Assembly (NCBI GenBank): GCA_016845175.1
Contig: JAERTD010000014.1
Span: 229,589-293,588 of the forward strand
Direction: 5' to 3'
Length of the DNA: 64,000 bases
From: Bacteroidota bacterium
Lineage (GTDB): Bacteria; Bacteroidota; Bacteroidia; Bacteroidales; F082
This document shows, piece by piece, positions 53,122-60,980 of the stretch. The position numbers and the translations under genes are program-made. The stretch's first letter is position 1, and every line of letters begins with the position of its first letter. The notes beneath the pieces were generated by a model. That model was not told the origin of the DNA, made no database searches, and worked only from the letters and a program-made list of their open reading frames with translations.

Positions 53122-53913
53122 ATGAAGGGCTTGTTATTTATTATCAGATATATACGTTACTGGTTAACAGCCAAGAGAAGGCATAGCATACATTCACCAT
53201 TTGTGTATGATCTGATTGATAAGGTATTACTTGACACAAAATATAACGAGCATTACCAGCTTTTAGAGGATAATCGGCAGGAACTGTTCCATAGAAGAGA
53301 CCAGGTAGAAACAGTAGATTTTGGAGCAAGTGCCGGGAACAAACCTTACCGCACCCAAATAGAGGCTCTTGGTAAAATGGTAAGGAGCCGTACCCACACC
53401 AAAGCCCGATTGGAATTGCTATACCGTCTGGCTGCCTATTTCAAGCCAAAAACAATATTGGAGTTTGGAACCGCAGCTGGGGTAAGTGCCTCCTACTTAA
53501 AAAAAGGAGCTCCATCAGCCGTTATGATCACCATGGAGGGATGTGCAGGACTGGCTCATATTGCCGAAGAGCAGTTTCAAAAGCTGGACCTGCAAGCCAT
53601 GGAAGTGGTGATGGGTGATTTTAAGGTGATGTTGCCGAAAGTATTGCAACAATTCGCTCAGCTCGATTTGGTTTTTTTTGATGGCAACCACCGCAAGCAA
53701 CCCACATTGGATTATTTTGAGAAGTGCCTACCCCTGGCCAGAGAAAACAGTGTATTTATCTTTGATGATATCCACTGGTCCCGCGGTATGGAAGAGGCCT
53801 GGCAAGAGATACAAAAGCATCCACAGGTAAGCATAACCATCGATTTATTCTGGTTTGGATTGGTGTTTTTCAGAGAAGGTGTTGCCAAACAGAACTTTAA
53901 AATCGTTTATTAG
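53122..53913 (+). CDS. Class I SAM-dependent methyltransferase
   Basis: A 263-residue protein. The Rossmann SAM motif is ILEFGTAAGVSASYLKKG, followed by acidic strand MEGCAG, DLVFFDGNHRKQPTLDYFE and IFDDIHWSRGMEEAW. The N-terminal RHSIHSPFVYDLIDKVLLD is a conserved opening in Bacteroidota homologues. Acceptor unknown. It is probably co-transcribed with the preceding exported protein. Confidence 0.87.
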   Translation: MKGLLFIIRYIRYWLTAKRRHSIHSPFVYDLIDKVLLDTKYNEHYQLLEDNRQELFHRRDQVETVDFGASAGNKPYRTQIEALGKMVRSRTHTKARLELLYRLAAYFKPKTILEFGTAAGVSASYLKKGAPSAVMITMEGCAGLAHIAEEQFQKLDLQAMEVVMGDFKVMLPKVLQQFAQLDLVFFDGNHRKQPTLDYFEKCLPLARENSVFIFDDIHWSRGMEEAWQEIQKHPQVSITIDLFWFGLVFFREGVAKQNFKIVY

Positions 53914-53924
53914 TATTGTTTTTA

Positions 53925-53932
53925 TAATTTTG
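53925..53932 (+). promoter_or_regulatory. -7 promoter box upstream of the ABC ATPase
   Basis: TAATTTTG, perfect TAnnTTTG, giving a leader of about 110 bases before the ATG at 54049. Confidence 0.4.
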
Positions 53933-54048
53933 ACGAAAGGATGATGATCCTATGACTTACTCGGTATTCCATCAGTAATCCACCTATGAATTCATAGCTT
54001 CACCCTCCTCACCACACAGGCAGTGTTTTGCTGCATAAAATCGTACAC

Positions 54049-54783
54049 ATGAAAAAGGAAGTCCTCAGGCTAGAAAATATATCCCGATTTTATCAGGTAG
54101 GAACCGAAACCGTTAAAGCTTTGGTGGAAGTATCCTTAAGTATCCACGAAAATGAGTTTGTAGCTTTGATGGGACCTTCTGGTTCTGGTAAATCAACCAT
54201 GATGAATATTTTAGGCTGTCTGGATACACCAACCGGCGGGCAGTATATGCTTAATGGTGTGGATGTGAGTAAGATGACAGATAATGAATTGGCGGATATC
54301 AGGAATCGGGAAATTGGATTTATTTTCCAAACCTTCAACCTTTTACAGCGGTCAACTGCCCTAGAAAATGTCATGTTACCCTTAATATATGCAGGTGTAC
54401 CTAAGCAAACCCGAATGAAAATGGCTGAAGATACACTCAAGCATGTACAGCTATCGGACAGGATGACCCATAAACCCAATGAGCTTTCAGGGGGACAAAG
54501 ACAAAGGGTAGCCATAGCACGTGCCCTGGTAAACAATCCTTCCATTGTATTGGCCGATGAGCCTACCGGTAACCTTGATTCGAAAACATCTGTGGAAATT
54601 ATGGGGCTGCTGGAGGAAATCCATAAACAGGGTAATACCATAATTGTGGTAACTCACGAGGAAGATATAGCCAAACACGCTCACAGAATTATCCGTATGA
54701 TGGATGGAGCTGTGGAAAGAGATGAAATTAATGAAGACATAGTAACTGTAAAAGACTATGCGATTCAGGAGGAAAGCCAATAG
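54049..54783 (+). CDS. ABC transporter ATP-binding protein, MacB/LolD type
   Basis: A 244-residue ATPase started at [18 protein letters not shown]. Walker [11 protein letters not shown]-loop, signature [15 protein letters not shown], Walker [12 protein letters not shown] and the H-loop VVTHEED are all intact. The [14 protein letters not shown] segment and length place it with MacB/LolD/FtsE-like ATPases that drive lipoprotein release or mechanotransmission. No permease is adjacent, so its partner is elsewhere. Confidence 0.94.
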   Translation: MKKEVLRLENISRFYQVGTETVKALVEVSLSIHENEFVALMGPSGSGKSTMMNILGCLDTPTGGQYMLNGVDVSKMTDNELADIRNREIGFIFQTFNLLQRSTALENVMLPLIYAGVPKQTRMKMAEDTLKHVQLSDRMTHKPNELSGGQRQRVAIARALVNNPSIVLADEPTGNLDSKTSVEIMGLLEEIHKQGNTIIVVTHEEDIAKHAHRIIRMMDGAVERDEINEDIVTVKDYAIQEESQ

Positions 54784-54805
54784 ACTTCCGCCATTGTAAA
54801 CAGAC

Positions 54806-55372
54806 ATGCCTATGCCATCTGAATGGAAAATATATACCAAAACAGGAGATGATGGTACCACCTCCCTGATCGGAGGAACCCGGGTGCCCAAATATGATGA
54901 CCGTATTGAAGCCTATGGGACCGCTGATGAGCTTCTGTCATGGATAGGACTTATTCGGGATCAGGAAATTGATTCCAGCAGCAGAGCATGCCTGCTCACC
55001 ATACAGGATCGATTGTTTACCTTACAATCAACTCTAGCCAATGATGCTGTAGCTAATACCCGACCATTACCTCTATTGGAGGCTGTGGATATTGAGTTAT
55101 TGGAAAAGGAAATTGACCGCATGAATGAAGTGCTTCCAGATTTAACTTCCTTCATTTTACCTGGAGGACACACCACTGTGTCCTATTGTCATCTGGCACG
55201 AACGGTTTGCAGGCGAACCGAACGTCTGTGCATCAAACTAAACGAGACCGTTACGGTGGATCCACTACTCATAAAATACCTGAACCGATTGTCAGACTAC
55301 CTTTTTGTGCTTGCCCGCAAGTTTACCAAGGACTTTGCTGTTGATGAAACTCCCTGGAAGCCGCGTGTATAG
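54806..55372 (+). CDS. Cob(I)alamin adenosyltransferase, PduO type
   Basis: A 188-residue enzyme that adenosylates cob(I)alamin to make coenzyme B12. YTKTGDDGTTSLIGG, DRIEAYGTADELLSWIG, LPGGHTTVSYCHLARTVCRRTER and the C-terminal YLNRLSDYLFVLAR are the PduO motifs, including the Arg/Glu residues of the ATP site. It implies B12-dependent enzymes in the cell. It follows the ABC ATPase by 22 bases. Confidence 0.95.
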   Translation: MPMPSEWKIYTKTGDDGTTSLIGGTRVPKYDDRIEAYGTADELLSWIGLIRDQEIDSSSRACLLTIQDRLFTLQSTLANDAVANTRPLPLLEAVDIELLEKEIDRMNEVLPDLTSFILPGGHTTVSYCHLARTVCRRTERLCIKLNETVTVDPLLIKYLNRLSDYLFVLARKFTKDFAVDETPWKPRV

Positions 55373-55420
55373 CGGATTCTCTGTTAATTAAAAATTCCTT
55401 GGAATATTCCAAAAAAAAAT

Positions 55421-55428
55421 TACTTTTG
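55421..55428 (+). promoter_or_regulatory. Promoter (-33/-7) for the DUF2795 gene
   Basis: TACTTTTG with a TTG 19 bases upstream (55399-55401), the best -33/-7 pair seen in the window; 29 bases before the ATG at 55458. Confidence 0.65.
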
Positions 55429-55457
55429 CAAAAATTATTAACCAATTTATTTGAGCA

Positions 55458-55679
55458 ATGTATTGGACTTTAGAGTTGGCTTCGAAGTTAGAAGATGCTC
55501 CTTGGCCGGCAACGAAAGATGAGCTCATAGAATGGTGTATCCGTACCGGAACACCTTCAGAAGTTATTGAAAACCTCAAGGAAATCGAAGATGAAGGTGA
55601 GGTTTATGATCGAATCGAAGATTTATGGCCAGACTATCCTACAAAAGAAGACTTTTTCTTCAACGAGGATGAGTACTAA
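55458..55679 (+). CDS. Small acidic DUF2795 protein
   Basis: A 73-residue protein, very acidic at the end (PTKEDFFFNEDEY). The opening MYWTLELASKLEDAPWPATKDELIEW and the TGTPSEVIENLKEIEDEGE helix match the DUF2795 proteins widespread and highly conserved in Bacteroidota. Function unknown; strong promoter and a good terminator suggest high expression as a single gene. Confidence 0.92.
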   Translation: MYWTLELASKLEDAPWPATKDELIEWCIRTGTPSEVIENLKEIEDEGEVYDRIEDLWPDYPTKEDFFFNEDEY

Positions 55680-55695
55680 GAAAAGGCACAAAAAC

Positions 55696-55729
55696 AAAAA
55701 AGGCTGCATCCAATATGCGGCCTTTTTTT
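55696..55729 (+). terminator. Intrinsic terminator of the DUF2795 gene
   Basis: AAAAAGGCTGCAT pairs with ATGCGGCCTTTTT (one wobble) around CCAAT, then a T run. Confidence 0.93.
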
Positions 55730-55801
55730 ATGTCTTGTGAGCAATGAAAGAATGCGTAACGATCAATAAATCAGTAGTTAAGAAGCAGGGATAGTCTTGA
55801 T

Positions 55802-56344
55802 TCAAGCCGTTGAATTTCTGAAAAAACTAAAATTCACCTTACCATATTTCCGGTGTTCCACAAAGTATTCCGCTTCGGATAAGTCAATTTCCGGTGGATG
55901 TTCTACAATTAACCAGGCATCAGCTTTTAATAGTTGTGCATGGAATATGGCAGTACTTATATCCTTTAGCTTTTCCATTTGATAAGGTGGATCAGCAAAA
56001 ATTAGGTCGTAGGTTTTGGTGGAATTTCTAATAAATTGAAAGACATCAGAACGAATGGTTTTCAGATTACTCATCCCAAATTCACCACTTGCCTTTTTGA
56101 TAAATTCCACACATTTAAAATTTTTATCAACAGCTGTTATCGTGCTACAACCTCTTGAAACCAATTCAAAAGAAATGGATCCTGTACCAGCAAATAAATC
56201 AAGGGCGTCGATTCCTTCTAAATCGATGAGGTGGTTAATGATATTAAACAGTGCTTCTTTAGCCAAATCTGTGGTGGGTCGTACTGGCAGGTTTTTAGGA
56301 GGCGATATGATCCTTCGGCCATATTTTCCTCCTATAATTCGCAT
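55802..56344 (-). CDS. rsmD: 16S rRNA (guanine966-N2)-methyltransferase
   Basis: A 180-residue RsmD. MRIIGGKYGRRIISPP is the family opening; ALDLFAGTGSISFELVSRG binds SAM and ADPPYQ is the catalytic N-methylation motif. It modifies G966 of 16S rRNA in the small subunit. Its start overlaps the end of the DUF3822 gene by 13 bases, the arrangement usual in Bacteroidota. Confidence 0.96.
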   Translation of the reverse strand: MRIIGGKYGRRIISPPKNLPVRPTTDLAKEALFNIINHLIDLEGIDALDLFAGTGSISFELVSRGCSTITAVDKNFKCVEFIKKASGEFGMSNLKTIRSDVFQFIRNSTKTYDLIFADPPYQMEKLKDISTAIFHAQLLKADAWLIVEHPPEIDLSEAEYFVEHRKYGKVNFSFFRNSTA

Positions 56345-57204
56345 TGCTGGATATTGAACAGTGTATAATAGTGGTGGTGCAATAAATCGTCCAGTGCATA
56401 TGAATAGCCAAAGGCCTCATTTCTTTCCAAAAATGACATATGCCTCACATAACGATACAACAATTCATAGGTGTTTGAGCTTTTATCGATATCACCCATT
56501 AGCACCAATCTGACTTCTTCCGGATTCAAGGAAAGTTGCTCCATGGCAGCCAACAGGAAGTACACAAAATCTTCTTTGGTTCGGTAGCTGAATTGATTGT
56601 GGTAGTGCAATTTGTTATCCTTGAAGTATACAAGATTGAAACTACTGTTATCAGCATTCAGGTACAGACTTCTGTTGTCCATCTTATTTTTAAATCCAAT
56701 GGTAAGACTTTCAATATAACCAGAAGCGTAGTGGGAAATCCTTGCATTGGGCCATAAATCCTTTACTTTTTCAACAAATGGGTTGGGGATATAGTAAACA
56801 TTAATGGCCTCGGTAGTACTCAATTTGTCGTATACGATGCGGTTGTTTTCCTGAAAAGGCTGATTAAAACCCAGATAAAGGTTTTTATGTTCAGGATCAA
56901 ATAGTGCAGCGGGTATTAAGGTATTAAGTCTGGATTTGTAAAGTACATTGACTTCCTGAAAAGGAAATCCAAACCACTCAAGACTATTCAATATCTTGTC
57001 AAAGAATCCTGGAATTTTTTCTAATGTATCCACATCATCAGCATGATATGACAATAGAGCCAGGTGTTTGTTTTTTTCAGGATGATATAAACTGAGTGTC
57101 AGGCGTGTCATATCAAATGACACAGACATTTTATAAGATCGGGTTTGAGATGCTTTAAATGACTTATCAAATAAATTGATATATGGCTTAATCGTATAAG
57201 GCAT
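56332..57204 (-). CDS. DUF3822 family protein
   Basis: A 290-residue protein with an actin-like/type II secretion style beta-alpha layout: LYLGFNQPFQENNRIVYDKL in the middle and NLVYFKDNKLHYHNQFSYRTKEDFVYFLL later are typical of DUF3822, which accompanies rsmD in Bacteroidota. Function unknown. It overlaps rsmD and follows the pilin-like gene by 11 bases, so a minus-strand operon from 57815 to 55802 is likely. Confidence 0.88.
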   Translation of the reverse strand: MPYTIKPYINLFDKSFKASQTRSYKMSVSFDMTRLTLSLYHPEKNKHLALLSYHADDVDTLEKIPGFFDKILNSLEWFGFPFQEVNVLYKSRLNTLIPAALFDPEHKNLYLGFNQPFQENNRIVYDKLSTTEAINVYYIPNPFVEKVKDLWPNARISHYASGYIESLTIGFKNKMDNRSLYLNADNSSFNLVYFKDNKLHYHNQFSYRTKEDFVYFLLAAMEQLSLNPEEVRLVLMGDIDKSSNTYELLYRYVRHMSFLERNEAFGYSYALDDLLHHHYYTLFNIQQCEL

Positions 57205-57215
57205 TGGGATTTAAT

Positions 57216-57815
57216 TTACTCCCAGTTGCCGTCTGTTGAGGGTTCCGCCATAGAACCAACCTTCAGGCCGGCATACTTCTCGATATCCTCTTGCTTGGCA
57301 ATCAGATTGTTGATCGTTTGCTCGTCCATACCTTTCAGGTAGGCCGTATAAGGTGCGACAGCTTCAAAAACATTTACATCCATACCGCTTCTTTCGATAA
57401 CTCCGGCATTCATTTCAAATTTCTCACCCTCTGAAAAAGGAATAAGGGAGAGGGACATTAAATTGTAATTCTGTCTCTTTCCAAACAGCGAATCTGATAC
57501 TTTCACATAACCCAGGGTGTCACTGATGGTTCTGGTAAATGTAGTGTCAGTTGGGTCATTGATAATCTTGATCACAGGTATTTCTGCAGCATCCAGAAAC
57601 CAAACCAAAGTGTCAAAATTTTGAGCATAGGTTCCGTTTAATTGTTTGAAGATAAGCTGAGCGCTGCGGATGTCTTTAAGGTTTTGAATAACCTCGGCTT
57701 CACGGGCATTTTTTTCCTTGTTAAAACGAACAGGTTCCATGATACTTTGATAAACAAAATAACCCAGTCCTACGATGATGATAAACAAAAAAAGCTGGAG
57801 AAGTGTTTTTTTCAT
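57216..57815 (-). CDS. Membrane-anchored pilin-like hypothetical protein
   Basis: A 199-residue protein with one N-terminal membrane helix (LLQLFLFIIIVGLGYFVYQS) and a soluble outer domain. The segment REAEVIQNLKDIRSAQLIFKQLNGTY resembles the helix after the anchor in type II pseudopilins, but no GFxxxE prepilin motif is present. A -7 box (TAAATTTG) lies at 57835-57842. Function unknown; it probably stands in the DUF3822/rsmD operon. Confidence 0.7.
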   Translation of the reverse strand: MKKTLLQLFLFIIIVGLGYFVYQSIMEPVRFNKEKNAREAEVIQNLKDIRSAQLIFKQLNGTYAQNFDTLVWFLDAAEIPVIKIINDPTDTTFTRTISDTLGYVKVSDSLFGKRQNYNLMSLSLIPFSEGEKFEMNAGVIERSGMDVNVFEAVAPYTAYLKGMDEQTINNLIAKQEDIEKYAGLKVGSMAEPSTDGNWE

Positions 57816-57834
57816 GTCTTTTGAATTTACCGAG

Positions 57835-57842
57835 CAAATTTA
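57835..57842 (-). promoter_or_regulatory. -7 promoter box for the pilin-like gene and the rsmD operon
   Basis: TAAATTTG on the minus strand, 20 bases before the start at 57815. Confidence 0.45.
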
Positions 57843-57996
57843 TAAAATTTTCTTTCTTAAAGCCTTGTTTGCTTATTTATTATCGTTTTGAAAAACAAGG
57901 TTCCTGCTGGCCTTAAGTTTCTGTTTGATTGAGCATTGATATAAGTTAAACGCAATATCACCCAATAGATTTTCCTTGGCAGGAAATTTTTGTGAG

Positions 57997-58455
57997 TTAA
58001 TTCTCGTCCAGCATTTCAAATGATGGTATATGGTCAAGAATCTTAAAGTTGTTGTTGGAAAAATCAAGCTGACAACAATAATGTTTTAAGCCATTGCTGA
58101 TTAATAGATAGGATAGCTGTAAGCTGCTGTTGTACCGACTAACTTGTTCAATGACTTCCTGATTAAGCTTTACTTTGGGAGATTTAAATTCCATCAATAT
58201 CAGAGGTTTTCCAGATTTACCATATGCCATAGCATCAAATCTTTTGGGCATTTGATTGACCATAATGCTCTTTTCCACTGCAATCAGAGAGGAAGGAAAC
58301 CCCTTCTCTTCAACCAGGTATCTCAGGAAATGCTGCCTCACCCATTCTTCCGGTGTCAATACAATATACTTCCGTCTGAAGCTGTCGAAGATTTCTTTTC
58401 TTCCGTCTGTATTTTCACGGATATTGAACTCGTATTTGGGAAGTGCAAGTTGCAT
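57997..58455 (-). CDS. HsdR N-terminal-like PD-(D/E)XK domain protein
   Basis: A 152-residue single-domain protein resembling the N-terminal nuclease domain of type I restriction subunit HsdR. Nuclease-fold residues appear as RFDAMAYG and LILMEFKSPKV (D ... E-x-K), with a TPEEWVRQHFLRYLVEE lead-in helix. There is no helicase, HsdM or HsdS, so it is not a restriction enzyme by itself; stand-alone versions occur as housekeeping genes in Bacteroidota. DNA repair or replication is possible. It lies 11 bases after the gldB-like gene. Confidence 0.85.
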   Translation of the reverse strand: MQLALPKYEFNIRENTDGRKEIFDSFRRKYIVLTPEEWVRQHFLRYLVEEKGFPSSLIAVEKSIMVNQMPKRFDAMAYGKSGKPLILMEFKSPKVKLNQEVIEQVSRYNSSLQLSYLLISNGLKHYCCQLDFSNNNFKILDHIPSFEMLDEN

Positions 58456-58466
58456 ATTCAGAATGG

Positions 58467-59465
58467 CTAGGGTTTGTATTCCGATAATCGTAATAATTCC
58501 TGGGCATCAGACATGCGCATAAGTTCTTTAAGTTGGGTATCAGGATACTGTTGCATATAGGAACGTACTATTTCCCAACCCACCCAATGACCTATCCTGG
58601 CAGGTGAATCTGTAGAAAAGGCAGTGGTAAATGGGCCGTCCTCCATTAATTTACGATGGAACTTTGAATCGGTAGAATACAAAAGCTTCTCCTTTATCAA
58701 AAAAGCCCAGATTTCTTTTTTGTGATGTTGCACCCAATCCATCTGACTTTGGGTGTAGGCAATTTTCAGACTGTCAGCATGCTCCGGTAATACAGCATCC
58801 AGATAATACAATCGTTTGCCCTCTTCTACCATTTTCTCAAGTAGAGTAAGCGTACGCCGTGGTTGGTATACCTGCTGGTAATAAAGGGCCTCCATAACAT
58901 CAATACTAATGTAACCCGCTTCCATTGTCCTGAGTTTATAATTGGGTAATCCCAGTGAACGGTAAGGAGGGAAGTTCTTGCCCAAATACACATCAACAGC
59001 GATAATCATAACCGAGTCAGATAAGATGACTGGATTCTCATAAAACATCCCTGAGATGTATGTGTATACCTCTGGAGATTCCCATGATGGAAAATGGTAT
59101 GAAAAGTAACTGAAACCAGCTTCGATCTCGTTTTCTAAATTATGCATGTCAGGATAGACTTCCATGCTTTTTTGATAGATATGGATGAGCTGGGTGTCAG
59201 TAACAAAATCATGGATTTGTTGTATATGATGGTCTTGATTCAGATCCACATCCAGAAAATAAATGAACTGATCTTGGATAGCAGTCAGTCCGGATTTCAA
59301 ATCCAGGGTGTCCAGCTCAAACAAAGCCTTGCCATATCGGTGGATTTGAATATCCATGGGTGGCAAATCAGATGTCTTTATTACCGTTGGTTTCTGCCGC
59401 TTACAGTCGCAGGAGAACAGAAATAGGATAAGTAGCAGGCCGATGCTAAAGTGTAGTTGTTTCAT
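58467..59465 (-). CDS. gldB: GldB-family gliding motility lipoprotein
   Basis: 332 residues from MKQLHFSIGLLLILFLFSCDCK, with lipobox LFSC; the seven residues upstream are outside the signal. The family pattern is strong near the end: SPARIGHWVGWEIVRSYMQQYPDTQLKELMRMSDAQELLRLSEYKP-like sequence, plus KNFPPYRSLGLPNYK in the middle. In Flavobacterium, GldB is needed for gliding and T9SS function; in non-gliding Bacteroidota it persists with T9SS. T9SS cargo is encoded at 22441, 44686 and 49781, which agrees. Confidence 0.88.
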   Translation of the reverse strand: MKQLHFSIGLLLILFLFSCDCKRQKPTVIKTSDLPPMDIQIHRYGKALFELDTLDLKSGLTAIQDQFIYFLDVDLNQDHHIQQIHDFVTDTQLIHIYQKSMEVYPDMHNLENEIEAGFSYFSYHFPSWESPEVYTYISGMFYENPVILSDSVMIIAVDVYLGKNFPPYRSLGLPNYKLRTMEAGYISIDVMEALYYQQVYQPRRTLTLLEKMVEEGKRLYYLDAVLPEHADSLKIAYTQSQMDWVQHHKKEIWAFLIKEKLLYSTDSKFHRKLMEDGPFTTAFSTDSPARIGHWVGWEIVRSYMQQYPDTQLKELMRMSDAQELLRLSEYKP

Positions 59466-59483
59466 AGGTACACAAAAAAATGC

Positions 59484-59499
59484 CAATACAAATGTATTG
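59484..59499 (-). promoter_or_regulatory. -7 promoter box in an inverted repeat before gldB
   Basis: TACATTTG on the minus strand (59489-59496), 24 bases before the start. It lies inside CAATAC-N4-GTATTG, six-base perfect arms, which could be an operator. Confidence 0.45.
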
Positions 59500-59543
59500 A
59501 CATTTAATTAACGATACTAGTTGTGTTTTATTGAGATAAGCTG

Positions 59544-60161
59544 CTAGAATATCTTCCAGCCCAGGGTAACCAGAAAGATATTGGATTTTGTGCTAAGGCT
59601 GGTGCCATCATAGGTAATGTCATTTTTGAACATATCGTTCAAGCCACCCATATATTTAACATCCAGGGCAAACATCAATACATCCACGCCAACACCTGCC
59701 TGATATTGCCAGATCATATTGGAAAAGTCATCTGGTTGTAAATATTCTTCAGGATCACCGTTCTTGGTGTCAATTTTCACGTCAGTCACATAGTTTGCTG
59801 TTACTCCTGCAAATACTCTGAGATTGACAATTTTTAGATTGAGTACTCTCCAGCCCAAACTTACAGGAATCTGGATGGTTTTCAGGTCTACTTCCTGTTC
59901 AACTGGAGACAGGTCACCAAAAGAAGGGTACTTAAACACACTTCCCTGGGTTAGCCAATTAACTTCAGGTTGGACATATATTTTCTCTCCAATTCTTAGA
60001 AAAACACCAAAAACAAAATTACTCTTGAGGCTTTCTTCGATTTCACTTTTGTTAAGTTTTAGGGTGGAGGCGGCGAAACCAATTTGTGGTCCAAAATGCA
60101 CTTCTCCAAACATAATAGCTGAACAAAATAAGGCTGCGATTAATAAGGTTACTTTTTTCAT
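59544..60161 (-). CDS. Outer-membrane beta-barrel protein (PorT-like family)
   Basis: A 205-residue protein with signal peptide (MKKVTLLIAALFCSAIMFGEV) and barrel strands (FGPQIGFAASTL, IYVQPEVNWLTQG, QIPVSLGWRVLNLKI, YQAGVGVDVLMFALDVKYMGG) ending in the typical aromatic FLVTLGWKIF. This is the porin-type outer membrane beta-barrel family (PF13568-like). No ligand known. Divergent from a second barrel gene at 60278, with the two promoters facing away from each other. Confidence 0.85.
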   Translation of the reverse strand: MKKVTLLIAALFCSAIMFGEVHFGPQIGFAASTLKLNKSEIEESLKSNFVFGVFLRIGEKIYVQPEVNWLTQGSVFKYPSFGDLSPVEQEVDLKTIQIPVSLGWRVLNLKIVNLRVFAGVTANYVTDVKIDTKNGDPEEYLQPDDFSNMIWQYQAGVGVDVLMFALDVKYMGGLNDMFKNDITYDGTSLSTKSNIFLVTLGWKIF

Positions 60162-60182
60162 TGGTCAGTTTTTAATTTATTT

Positions 60183-60190
60183 CAAATATA
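60183..60190 (-). promoter_or_regulatory. -7 promoter box for the minus-strand barrel gene
   Basis: TATATTTG on the minus strand, 22 bases before the start at 60161. Confidence 0.45.
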
Positions 60191-60227
60191 GTGGTTTTCT
60201 GTCTAAACATCTGCTGCTATAATAATT

Positions 60228-60259
60228 TCAACGGCAATTCCGTTGATTCATTACTTTTG
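60228..60259 (+). promoter_or_regulatory. Promoter with candidate operator before the second barrel gene
   Basis: The -7 box TACTTTTG is at 60252-60259, 19 bases before the ATG. A perfect inverted repeat TCAACGG-CAATT-CCGTTGA (60228-60246) covers the -33 to spacer region, where a repressor would block RNA polymerase. Confidence 0.5.
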
Positions 60260-60277
60260 TATTAAGAATAAAAACCT

Positions 60278-60970
60278 ATGAAAAAGTATCTGATTGTTCT
60301 TCTTGTTTGTACGGTTAGCCTTGCGCAAGCCCAGCATAAACCCTTTCAGTTTGGGATTAAAGTAGGTGGGAATTTAGGGTGGTTCGGAACCAGTGCTGAA
60401 GGTTATAGCAGCAAGGACAGTCCTCCTGGCGGCTCCTTTGGTTTGCTTGCTGATTTCTATATAATGGAAAACTACTCCTTCACCACAGGATTGGAAGCTT
60501 TGTACCTGAATTCGAAACTCAAATACCCTCATGTATATAATCCCCCTAATGGTGGTGCTGCGGTTAGTGGTGAATTACTGCGCTTTTATAAAGCCAGGTA
60601 TATTCAGATTCCCTTGCTGTTTACCATGAAAACCAATGAAATTGCAAAACTCCGCTTTTTTGGGCAGATTGGACTTGGTCTGGGCATACTTGTTAAAGCC
60701 ACCGCAGAAGACGAGTTTACTTCGAAATACGGGGTGACTTTTGAGAAAGAAACCAAGGATATTTATAGCGAAATGAATTTTTACAGAACTTCTTTTATTT
60801 TGGGTGCCGGACTTGAGATACCACTACACAAATCCACACATATCAGAACAGGAGTGAAGTATGACAATTGTTTTTTGAATGTTTTGAAGGGTGACAATGC
60901 GGTGGATCCTTCGGTGGAAAACCAGGCCCTCAATCATTTCTTTGAATTATACGCAGCCATTATTTTTTAA
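60278..60970 (+). CDS. Outer-membrane beta-barrel protein (PorT-like family)
   Basis: A 230-residue protein with signal peptide (MKKYLIVLLVCTVSLAQAQ) and barrel strands (FQFGIKVGGNLGWFG, GGSFGLLADFYIMENYSFTTGLEALYLNSKL, YIQIPLLFTMKT, FFGQIGLGLGILV, HIRTGVKYDNCF). Same broad family as the divergent barrel at 59544, though not closely alike. Eleven bases before nadE; an NAD synthetase and a barrel protein probably share a transcript only by position. Confidence 0.87.
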   Translation: MKKYLIVLLVCTVSLAQAQHKPFQFGIKVGGNLGWFGTSAEGYSSKDSPPGGSFGLLADFYIMENYSFTTGLEALYLNSKLKYPHVYNPPNGGAAVSGELLRFYKARYIQIPLLFTMKTNEIAKLRFFGQIGLGLGILVKATAEDEFTSKYGVTFEKETKDIYSEMNFYRTSFILGAGLEIPLHKSTHIRTGVKYDNCFLNVLKGDNAVDPSVENQALNHFFELYAAIIF

Positions 60971-60980
60971 ATTATTAACA

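Noticed and set aside
57873..58067. 64-codon minus-strand open frame
   Set aside because: Mostly overlaps the end of the HsdR_N gene in another frame and has no coding features.
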